Origin: CAWBNS01 sp964445105
Lineage (GTDB): Bacteria; Chlamydiota; Chlamydiia; Chlamydiales; JAJFMA01
Direction: 5' to 3'
DNA: 5,103 nt
Assembly: GCA_964445105.1 (NCBI GenBank)
Contig: CAYUJS010000072.1
Span: 1 to 5,103 of the forward strand
Within the stretch, counting starts at the first letter, position 1. Every line of letters starts with the position of its first letter. A program made the position numbers and the translations under genes. This document shows positions 1-5,103 of the stretch, one piece after another. The notes beneath the pieces are model-generated. The model did no database searches. It was given only the letters and a program-made list of their open reading frames with translations, and was not told the origin of the DNA.

Positions 1-150
1 GCGGTGCCTTAAACCAGATTGTTCTTCAAAAGGCCTGATGCGATGAGCGCGTTGTGTGCGGGTTTTTGGACGAAGAAAGCATTGTTGGATCACAACAATC
101 TGCCCTAGGGTTGTTTGCCAGGCGACTTTTTTTTCAGTGTGGACGCACAT
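1..150 (-). CDS. ISKra4-family transposase, downstream frame (partial at window edge)
   Basis: The frame is open from about 150 to the left edge. It continues the transposase that stops at 134 in the neighbouring frame. Reading the minus strand I see E-K-K-V-A-W-Q-T-T-L-G-Q-I-V-V, then R-P-F-E-E-Q-S-G-L-R-H-R at the edge. These match the conserved block of ISKra4 transposases in which a 'W-x-T-x-x-G-x-I' strand is followed by 'RPF-x-x-x-SG-x-x-H-R'. The shift relative to the upstream frame is +1 (equivalently -2); removing a single A from the A7 run at 150-156 would fuse the two frames. The ATG at 148-150 has no convincing ribosome binding site, so independent initiation is unlikely. The DDE residues lie further on, outside the window. 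Confidence 0.75.
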   Translation of the reverse strand, partial: MCVHTEKKVAWQTTLGQIVVIQQCFLRPKTRTQRAHRIRPFEEQSGLRHR

Positions 151-409
151 TTTTTTCAGGTTTATACCCGGAGACCACCGCTTCGGCACGGCGGCTTGCC
201 CAGGCTTGAAGGAGAGCATGACCGGTCTTCTCGATGGCCGCTAAGGTGGCCTCCTCTGCCTGGTCGCCTGTCTTTATCGTAGCGAACTCTTTGCCTATGC
301 TTTCGGCCATCTCGAACATAGGCTCTAACAAGATTGGATTTGCTCGGACTAGGCTTACAAGATAACGTTCATCGTAAGAAAAGTCTTTTGTGGGCAGATT
401 ATCGTTCAT
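134..409 (-). CDS. ISKra4-family transposase, N-terminal frame
   Basis: This is the N-terminal part of a DDE transposase that would cut and join DNA at the ends of the ISKra4 element. The frame encodes about 91 residues and contains the family's N-terminal helical region, with G-H-A-L-L-Q-A-W-A-S near its C-terminal end. It ends at a TGA (134-136). Family similarity continues at once in another frame (1-150). The overlap carries A7 and A8 runs on the minus strand, so the split is either programmed recoding or a one-base indel. I chose the start at 409 rather than the ATG at 415 because GGAG at 417-420 lies 7 bases before the 409 ATG but only 1 base before the other. The catalytic core is outside the window. 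Confidence 0.8.
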   Translation of the reverse strand: MNDNLPTKDFSYDERYLVSLVRANPILLEPMFEMAESIGKEFATIKTGDQAEEATLAAIEKTGHALLQAWASRRAEAVVSGYKPEKNVRPH

Positions 410-416
410 AGTCATT

Positions 417-420
417 CTCC
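417..420 (-). promoter_or_regulatory. Ribosome binding site for the ISKra4 transposase
   Basis: On the minus strand GGAG is followed by 7 bases and then the ATG at 407-409. The alternative ATG at 413-415 directly abuts the GGAG, so this site decides the start in favour of 409. Confidence 0.6.
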
Positions 421-421
421 G

Positions 422-1808
422 TCAAGGGGTTAGGTAAGTTTTGTCTCGAGGCGATAGGCGTGTCCCGCTCTGCAAGTATCTTACCTCCTCCGCTACGCTG
501 AGTACAGGTTTGAATTGCACCCGAAAGTAGCTTCCTGTTAGCTTTTCTTCTTCCTCTTGCATTACAATCCATTCAATAGCGGTGGCTGTTGTCTGGTCTT
601 CTGACGGAATAACTGTTACTTCGTAGCAGCCAGAAATTCTTTTGTGTTTCTCTTTGAGGCGGCCTAGTCGTTCCAGGATTTTCAGGTATTTTTTTCCACC
701 TTTCAGTTTGGAAAGGCCTGCGGAAAGCTTGTTTAGCTCTTCTTCAAAGCGCCGTCTGAAGCTTTGCTTCATCTCTAAGGCGACGACCGCTTTTGCCTCG
801 GACTCGCAGTAGAGCCATTGTTCCTCGTTGCCTTCTGTCTTGATGAGGGCGACTTTTACTTGGTCATGCAGGTCATCGACGAGAGTTAGCGTGCTCTCAA
901 GCTCGAAGGAAGGAGCGTTTTGCCTGGCGGAAACGACATAGTGATACCCTTTGCTTCGGAGCCAGGCCAGATTCTCTTCGGTAGCTATCTCGGCATCCAG
1001 AATGATAGTAGGCTTCAAGAGGCTCTGGTGTGCGCTAAGGTTTTCTATCATCTCTTCGAGGATTTTAGGCTCTGAAGCGTTTCCAGGCAGGATGGTCGTG
1101 CGGCTGAGAAATCCGTGCTCATTCAAGACCAGCCCCATGGTGACTAGCGGGCAATCATTCCGTTTTTCTTTAGAGCGACCGTGGGCGGCCTTCGGATTGG
1201 GCTCTCCATGTAGGTGTTTGTGAGGTCATACAGGGGTATGGTGCTTTTATATCCATGGTATCGCTGCTCCGTAGCTTCCAGACGAGCTTCTAGGGTGTCT
1301 TTGTGAACGAGCAGTTTATCGCTTATTTGGTAGAGTTTGTCGAGAGAGCTTTTGGTAAAGTCAAAGTCTAGCAGCTCGCACAGCCCACTGTGGTTGCAGA
1401 GCCAGTCATAGGTAGCCCTCGCGCTGTCTGGGGAGACAGCGCGGGCTATGATGGTGCCTAGGGCTACAGCGGTGTCTGTTTTTGATAGCCCTAGCTCCTG
1501 AAATTCCTTCGGGAGCTGAAACTACCGGGCCATTTGTAGCATGAGGTGTTCTGCACCCACGGATCTGGATTCTGACTGCTCGACAGAGTTTAGGTCGATA
1601 CATGCAAACCTTAAGTCGGGATCGTTGTTTGCAGGGCATGGGGCGAGATTTTTAGGGTCAGACAGACGATGAATGAGCTGAGAGGCAAAGGTTTGTGCCA
1701 GTTTTTGGACTTTTTCCGTACGCGCTTTCTCAAGGGATTTTTTCCTGTTAAAAGTCCAAATCGCTTCAGGTCATCTTCTTGTTCGGAGGCGCGGTGGTTA
1801 AATCTGGG
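422..1808 (-). pseudogene. IS1634-family transposase, degenerate and truncated
   Basis: This is a remnant of an IS4-superfamily DDE transposase of the IS1634 type. Translating through the lesions gives family landmarks in order: S-L-E-K-A-R-T-E-K-V-Q-K-L-A-Q near 1700; the first catalytic Asp in I-P-L-Y-D-L-T-N-T-Y (codon 1225-1227); N-P-K-A-A-H-G-R-S-K-E-K-R; I-L-P-G-N-A-S-E-P-K; the second Asp in T-I-I-L-D-A-E-I-A-T-E-E-N (codon 995-997); and the helical K-Y-L-K-I-L-E-R-L-G-R-L-K-E-K segment. Damage is clear: a frame change at an A6 run (1738-1743), an in-frame TAG (1522-1524), a frameshift near 1199-1203, and a missing N-terminal domain. The longest intact frame is 422-1138, 238 residues. 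The C-terminal segment with the catalytic Glu and the F-R-x-x-K-x-E-L-G-L-R-P block is absent. Bases 422 to about 466 probably belong to the inserted ISKra4 element. It cannot make active enzyme. Confidence 0.88.
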
Positions 1809-1829
1809 CTAATTCAAAACGCCAGACCG

Positions 1830-1919
1830 ATGGCCTAAGGATGTAGGCCATGAAGCACCATATTAAGCGACCGCCAAATGGTGCCTGTAGATTCAAAGCC
1901 TTGGCGATTTAAAGCCAAG
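1830..1919. repeat. Three consecutive perfect inverted repeats
   Basis: Three short perfect stems lie end to end in non-coding DNA. ATGGCCT (1830-1836) pairs with AGGCCAT (1845-1851) around an 8-base loop. GCACCAT (1855-1861) pairs with ATGGTGC (1878-1884) around a 16-base loop. CTTGGC (1900-1905) pairs with GCCAAG (1914-1919) around an 8-base loop. No reading frame or family explains them. They could be a small structured RNA, the outer part of the IS1634 element, or chance. None is followed by a T tract, so they are not obvious terminators. Confidence 0.45.
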
Positions 1920-1954
1920 CGCGTGCGGGCTTGCGAAAAGTTCTGATTGAAGAA

Positions 1955-1984
1955 GGCAGGAGAGGCACTCCCGCCTCTCCTGCC
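1955..1984 (-). terminator. Strong hairpin downstream of the ATPase/nuclease gene
   Basis: GGCAGGAGAGGC (1955-1966) pairs perfectly with GCCTCTCCTGCC (1973-1984), giving a 12-bp GC-rich stem with a 6-base loop. It lies about 118 bases beyond the stop of the 2102-3724 gene. On the minus strand the stem is followed by TTCTTC, a poor U tract, so a terminator or mRNA 3'-end-stabilising stem is a reasonable reading but a classical intrinsic terminator is not proven. The plus-strand side has no T run. Confidence 0.5.
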
Positions 1985-2101
1985 GGGCGATAAAACGGCT
2001 TATCTTCACACGATCTGGCAGCTTCCTCGCCGGATCCGGCTCTTTGTCTCAGGAGAGCCTCTTTCTTATATTTTGGGTTGAGCATATTGCCCGGAAGCAC
2101 T

Positions 2102-3724
2102 CTAGGAGGCTGACGTGGCGGGGATGTCAATCTCCTCGCTTCTGGACCCGTCTCGGCGGTGGACGATTGCTCTGCAATCCGCGATATTACGATCTTTAGA
2201 GCTAAAGTTTATCCCCATCAAAACCACATCTTTTTCTCCCATATCATATTTTTGCTTATAATTTTTCAGCTCAATTTGCTTTAGGGCAGTAGCGGCATCC
2301 TTATCAAACTTAAATTCTATTATATAAATGCAGTTTTCTCTTTCAATAACTAAATCTATTCGCCCAACGTTGGTTTGTACCTCAGCCTGCACTTTTATCC
2401 CCATCGCTTCCAGAATAACGAGGAAAACAACATGATAGGAGGCTTCGGACTCTTGTCTGGCCAAGGTATTGGGAATCGTGGCAAAAAGGGATCTCATGGT
2501 CTTGATGAATGGAAGAAATTCATACTGCGCAAGCTGTCGGTGGCATTGCGCAGCAAAGCGATCGACCTCCGGGACCTTAAGCTCAGCGAATTCCTCTACA
2601 AGAGTTTGGAAAAAAGCCTCCCGAACCTCTCGGTTAGGGAAGTCTAGCTTATAACGCCTGCTAGCTTCGTCGTAGTTCTGAATGGTGAGGTAGCCGGTTT
2701 GCCACATGAGCGGTGTTAGCTTGAGCCGCGCCAGGTTACTGACGTCTAAAGGGCTGCCCTGGTCTGCTACCATTTCCCCAAACTCCATAACAGAGCCGGG
2801 ACACTCGCGGATTTTTTGCACGAGGAGCGTAGGAGTACCCGTCTCAAACCAGTAGTTTCGTACCATCCCAGTGCGTAAAAAGCTCATAGTAGAATAAGGG
2901 TTATAGACGAGCTCTGGAGCCTTTGAGAACCGATAGCCGTTGTACCACTCCTTCATTTCAGCGAAAACGGCTTCTTCGCTCGCCGCAGCTAAGCCCCCTG
3001 AGCATTTCTGCTCAGCTACCTTTTTTATGCGATCGCCCAGAGAGAGTCGAAGATCCAATGGTGTGTAGCCCAATAGGGTGGCGTAAGCTGGGTCGGTCGT
3101 TATATCGGTTAAATTGTTAAAACCGGAAAAGAGTGAAATTTTAGCAAACTTAGTAACCCCTGTGGCAAACACAAATCGCAGCTGTTTATCGAGCGCTTTG
3201 AGAGTCCCATAGAAGTTCTTTAGTACATGCTGGTTGCGTTTGGCTACGTCGAGCTGCTCAATATTATCTAGTAAGGGCTTATCATACTCGTCGATCAGTA
3301 CAACGACCGGACCCCGCTTGGCAAGCTCAGTGACGAGATTGGCCAGGCCCTCTTGTAGGGTTGGGCAATCGATGGACGTATTGTACGAGGAAGCGATACT
3401 GTGCAAAGTTCTTTGCAGCGCGGACGCCAGTTCTTCGGGGCTGTCTGTAGGAATTCGCGCAAAATCAAAATAGATAATGGGGTGTTCTTTCCAATCATAT
3501 TCCAAGTCATTTATAAGGCAGCCCTTGAACAGTTCCCTATTGCCTCTAAAAATCGCTTCGAGCGTGCTTAAAAGGAGAGATTTACCAAATCTGCGCGGGC
3601 GCGATAAGAAATAGTACTGTCCATCTGTAATTAATTGATGAATTATATCGGTCTTATCAACATAGACGTAATCTTGTTCGATAATTTTTTCAATAGATTG
3701 GATACCGACCGGTAACTTTTTCAT
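2102..3724 (-). CDS. AAA-ATPase-like / PD-(D/E)XK nuclease-like protein (DUF1703 family)
   Basis: An intact 540-residue protein. The N-terminal part (about 5-210) is an AAA-ATPase-like domain of the PF09820 type. It has the family's opening V-Y-V-D-K-T (20-25), an atypical Walker A S-R-P-R-R-F-G-K-S (41-49, Lys48/Ser49), Walker B V-V-L-I-D-E-Y-D-K-P (141-150, Asp145/Glu146) and F-A-T-G-V-T-K-F-A-K (186-195). A middle region carries W-Y-N-G-Y-R-F (260-266) and Y-N-P-Y-S (274-278). The C-terminal part (about 425-520) is a PD-(D/E)XK fold, with G-R-I-D-L-V-I (Asp457) and I-I-E-F-K-F (Glu470, Lys472), so the nuclease residues look complete. Members of this family often occur in many copies per genome; no cellular role is established that I can cite, and a defence or mobile-DNA role is inference. 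The start at 3724 is chosen for its ribosome binding site and because family proteins begin this way. The frame stays open for 85 codons upstream, to a GTG at 3979, but that stretch looks non-coding and contains a terminator. It appears to be a single-gene unit. Confidence 0.93.
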   Translation of the reverse strand: MKKLPVGIQSIEKIIEQDYVYVDKTDIIHQLITDGQYYFLSRPRRFGKSLLLSTLEAIFRGNRELFKGCLINDLEYDWKEHPIIYFDFARIPTDSPEELASALQRTLHSIASSYNTSIDCPTLQEGLANLVTELAKRGPVVVLIDEYDKPLLDNIEQLDVAKRNQHVLKNFYGTLKALDKQLRFVFATGVTKFAKISLFSGFNNLTDITTDPAYATLLGYTPLDLRLSLGDRIKKVAEQKCSGGLAAASEEAVFAEMKEWYNGYRFSKAPELVYNPYSTMSFLRTGMVRNYWFETGTPTLLVQKIRECPGSVMEFGEMVADQGSPLDVSNLARLKLTPLMWQTGYLTIQNYDEASRRYKLDFPNREVREAFFQTLVEEFAELKVPEVDRFAAQCHRQLAQYEFLPFIKTMRSLFATIPNTLARQESEASYHVVFLVILEAMGIKVQAEVQTNVGRIDLVIERENCIYIIEFKFDKDAATALKQIELKNYKQKYDMGEKDVVLMGINFSSKDRNIADCRAIVHRRDGSRSEEIDIPATSAS

Positions 3725-3731
3725 TTTGGTT

Positions 3732-3737
3732 TCACCT
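3732..3737 (-). promoter_or_regulatory. Ribosome binding site deciding the start of the ATPase/nuclease gene
   Basis: AGGTGA on the minus strand lies 7 bases before the ATG at 3722-3724. It supports initiation there rather than at the upstream in-frame GTG codons near 3974-3979. No convincing -35/-10 pair was found between here and the terminator at 3863. Confidence 0.7.
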
Positions 3738-3862
3738 TTTTCTTTCGGTCTATTTGAATAAAAACGGCTGCTGGCTCTGCCCACCAGTGCACCTGAAGGA
3801 ATAGGTCTCAGAATAGTGCCGGACGGGCTGGGTGCGCCGATTCCCGAGGATACGCAATTGCT

Positions 3863-3884
3863 AAAAAGCCTCGACGGGGCGAGG
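3863..3884 (-). terminator. Intrinsic terminator after the small membrane-peptide frame
   Basis: On the minus strand CCTCG (3880-3884), a 6-base loop and CGAGG (3869-3873) are followed by C and then TTTTT (3863-3867). The stem is only 5 bp but entirely strong pairing apart from one T-A pair, and the U tract is well placed. It begins about 10 bases after the TAA at 3895-3897, which supports transcription of the frame upstream. It also makes transcription through into the ATPase gene less likely. Confidence 0.6.
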
Positions 3885-3894
3885 GTATGTAAGC

Positions 3895-4158
3895 TTATCT
3901 TGGATTTTCGACCACAAAGCGGTAAAGAAATACGCGCCAAAGCGCTAAGACAAGAGCACCTACTAATAGAAAACACCACAAACCTCCATTGTTATTAAGA
4001 ACTACATGCCAATACTCTAACATACTCGATTCTAATAAATCGAGCTTTTTAAGGATCGGCGCTTTAAAACTTGCTGCTTGCCCTGCTGTGTAAGGGGCCT
4101 CTTTCTCCTCGCTTTGCTGGTGAGAGTTTACAGGCGCTCTTATTGAGGGTATACGCAA
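3895..4158 (-). CDS. Hypothetical small single-pass membrane protein
   Basis: I do not recognise this gene. From a TTG at 4158 it would encode 87 residues; from the internal ATG at 4021-4023 it would encode 42. The C-terminal part has one convincing membrane segment, L-W-C-F-L-L-V-G-A-L-V-L-A-L-W, followed by a tail with several basic residues (R-V-F-L-Y-R-F-V-V-E-N-P-R). The N-terminal part of the longer form is polar, with no signal peptide. Neither start has a good ribosome binding site; a 7-bp stem (4025-4044) ends one base before the internal ATG and could hide it. The minus-strand terminator at 3863-3884 is the main support that this is expressed. The layout of a short hydrophobic peptide with a basic tail and its own terminator is similar to type I toxins or small membrane regulators, but that is inference. 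A remnant of a longer gene is also possible. Confidence 0.4.
   Translation of the reverse strand: MRIPSIRAPVNSHQQSEEKEAPYTAGQAASFKAPILKKLDLLESSMLEYWHVVLNNNGGLWCFLLVGALVLALWRVFLYRFVVENPR
4025..4050 (+). terminator. Hairpin with T tract, plus-strand terminator candidate
   Basis: CTCGATT (4025-4031) and AATCGAG (4038-4044) form a perfect 7-bp stem with a 6-base loop, followed on the plus strand by C and TTTTT (4046-4050). No plus-strand gene ends here. It could end an RNA antisense to the small membrane-peptide frame. On the minus strand the same stem abuts the ATG at 4023 and could instead control translation. The stem is AT-containing and modest. Confidence 0.35.
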
Positions 4159-4272
4159 ACCACCAAATTCACCGAGCGGTGTCTAAAATCCTCGAGCGCC
4201 CTGGCCAAAAAAGAGCCTACTACCGCGCTCCGGTCGCCTCAGTGGTCGAGATCCAGTCAAAAAGAGACTTGT

Positions 4273-4297
4273 TGAGGTGCCCCCAAACATTGGACAC
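4273..4297 (+). repeat. IS3-family terminal inverted repeat (right end)
   Basis: Reading inward on the plus strand, TGAGGTGCCCCCAAACATTG is followed by GACAC. It starts with TG and has the C-run then TTGGACA pattern common at IS3-family ends. The last in-frame stop of the transposase remnant (4325-4327) is about 28 bases inside it, as expected for a right end. Confidence 0.7.
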
Positions 4298-4324
4298 GAA
4301 AACGGTGGGAATAAGGTAATAAAC

Positions 4325-5103
4325 TCAAGTTTTAGCTTTTTTCAAAGGCACCCAGTAAATACTAAAGAGCCCTAGGTGGTAGAGGGGCCGGTCACCCGTT
4401 GGATCATGGCATGCCCTATTTAGGCACCGCGCTCGAGACTCACCATTTAATTCTGCTAAGGTTTAGTAAAGCCTATGACCGAAGCTATCCTCTTCAATTT
4501 CGTTGTCCTAGCCAAAATTTGATTCCTTTTTAGGTATCAATACGTTTCCTATGCGAGGGTGTATATTGCCCAGAGCCCTTCCCACTTTACGTGGTAATAT
4601 GGCTCATCTGACTTCCCATCGCCATCCCAGCTTCCTCCTTCAAGCGAATTCTCCACTTAGGCCTCCACAGAAATTCCCAGGCTAGTATGTAGCGGCTAAA
4701 CCAGTCCATGACCGCGACCAAGTAGATGGAGCCTTTTTTCATTGGTATGTAAGTAATGTCTGTGCTCCATATTTGATTGCATCTATCTAGCTTTAAATCC
4801 CTTAAAAGATACGGATACCTCGTTTCGCCCTGTGCAGCTCTGCTCAACGAGGGCTTAGGATAAATTGCCTCTAGCCCCATTTTTTGCATCAGCCGCCGGG
4901 CACGTTTCTCGTTGACCTGATAGCCTGTTCGGTTTAAAGCTGCTGTCATGCGCCTGTAGTCATAAAAGGGGCAGACTATATAAAGCTCATCTAGCTGCCT
5001 CATGATCCGCAGATTCTCTGCAGACTCTCTAACTGGCTCGTAGTAAAATGTCGATTTTGACAGCCCCAAAGCTTCCCGTTGAGCCGAAACCGTTAGGCTC
5101 GGA
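4325..5103 (-). pseudogene. IS3-family transposase orfB, C-terminal half degenerate
   Basis: OrfB is the catalytic integrase-like subunit of IS3 elements. The frame is open from the right edge (S-A-Q-R-E-A-L-G-L-S-K-S-T-F-Y-Y near 5050), so its start is outside the window. Next come the helix-turn-helix-like part Y-D-Y-R-R-M-T-A-A-L-N-R and R-A-R-R-L-M-Q-K-M-G-L, then the retroviral-integrase-type core W-S-T-D-I-T-Y-I-P-M with the first catalytic Asp (codon 4758-4760), and M-D-W-F-S-R-Y-I-L-A-W-E. Similarity stops near 4670 and the frame ends at a TAA at 4587. Beyond that I see only shifted remnants: G-S-Q (4608-4616) where D-Q-G-S-Q would be, G-R-A-L-G-N-I (4562-4582) for the family's G-R-A-L-D-N-I, and R-P-L-Y-H-L-G (4370-4390), perhaps from R-P-H-Q-S-L-G. 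The second Asp is gone and the Glu region is scrambled, so it is inactive. Confidence 0.85.

Larger units (their letters stand above)
1..466 (-). mobile_element. ISKra4-family insertion sequence, 5' end (partial)
   Basis: This is the transposase-start side of an ISKra4-family element; the rest lies beyond the left edge. The family is recognised from the two transposase frames described separately, notably W-Q-T-T-L-G-Q-I and R-P-F-E-E-Q-S-G-L-R-H-R. The outer boundary is inferred. IS1634 transposase similarity stops shortly before position 466, and the minus-strand sequence from about 466 (GGGACACGCCTATCGCC) is not IS1634-like and leads directly to the ISKra4 start codon. I cannot see the other terminal repeat, so the exact end and any target duplication are unconfirmed. 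The element interrupts the IS1634 remnant and is therefore younger. Confidence 0.7.
4273..5103 (-). mobile_element. IS3-family insertion sequence, distal part (partial, decayed)
   Basis: The element enters from the right edge and ends at a recognisable IS3-type terminal repeat at 4273-4297. Its orfB reads on the minus strand toward that end, which is the usual IS3 arrangement with the right end just beyond the transposase stop. The spacing from the end to the conserved part of orfB is close to, but somewhat less than, that of a full-length element. Internal deletions plus frameshifts are therefore more likely than a single large truncation. orfA and the other terminal repeat lie outside the window. 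Confidence 0.8.

Noticed and set aside
951..1223. Plus-strand open frame opposite the IS1634 transposase
   Set aside because: It is antisense to a well-recognised transposase segment and has no motif of its own.
1830..1984. CRISPR array or integron attachment site
   Set aside because: The stems differ from each other with no regular repeat-spacer pattern, and no attC-type core sites or integrase are present.
1909..2130. 73-residue minus-strand open frame between IS1634 and the ATPase gene
   Set aside because: It overlaps the end of the ATPase gene, runs through the strong hairpin, has biased Arg/Pro/Ala composition and no family resemblance. It reads as a chance frame.
2375..2654. Two overlapping plus-strand open frames within the ATPase gene
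   Set aside because: They lie antisense to the conserved protein, with no ribosome binding site or family signal.
3900..3930. Plus-strand promoter (TTGGAT, 17-base gap, TAAAGA) for an antisense RNA
   Set aside because: Each hexamer matches only about three of six consensus bases; the spacing alone is not enough.
4071..4319. Plus-strand 82-residue open frame crossing the IS3 terminal repeat
   Set aside because: It spans the IS boundary, so it cannot be an ancestral gene, and its residues show no recognisable pattern.

Overview
The window is bacterial DNA dominated by insertion-sequence remains. Every gene I can support reads on the minus strand. Three IS families are represented: ISKra4 at the left edge, IS1634 next to it, and IS3 at the right edge. 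They flank one intact chromosomal-type gene, an AAA-ATPase-like/PD-(D/E)XK nuclease-like protein of 540 residues. The IS content, with nesting, stop codons, frameshifts and lost catalytic segments, suggests a genome in which transposons have expanded and are decaying. This is typical of many host-associated or large-genome environmental bacteria. Nothing in the sequence fixes the phylum.

Layout from left to right. About 1-466 is the 5' part of an ISKra4-family element: the N-terminal transposase frame (134-409) and the next frame (1-150, running off the edge) must be joined by a frame change. About 422-1808 is a broken IS1634-family transposase. It carries an in-frame TAG, two frameshifts and no N-terminus, and its C-terminal end is replaced by the ISKra4 element, so the ISKra4 insertion is the younger event. 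1809-2101 has no gene but holds three closely spaced perfect inverted repeats and then a strong 12-bp hairpin downstream of the ATPase gene. 2102-3724 is the intact ATPase/nuclease gene with a good ribosome binding site.

3725-4272 has no recognisable family. It does hold a small open frame (3895-4158, alternative start 4023) with one predicted membrane segment. A compact minus-strand intrinsic terminator follows its stop codon by about ten bases, and a hairpin lies against the internal ATG. The same hairpin reads as a weak terminator on the plus strand. 4273-5103 is the distal part of an IS3-family element. A terminal repeat is preserved, and the orfB start-side half is clear, including the first catalytic Asp. 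The C-terminal half survives only as scattered motif remnants in shifting frames.

The genes do not form a pathway. The ATPase/nuclease gene appears to be a stand-alone unit. The best candidate for something undescribed is the small membrane-peptide locus upstream of it, with its own terminator and start-proximal hairpin.
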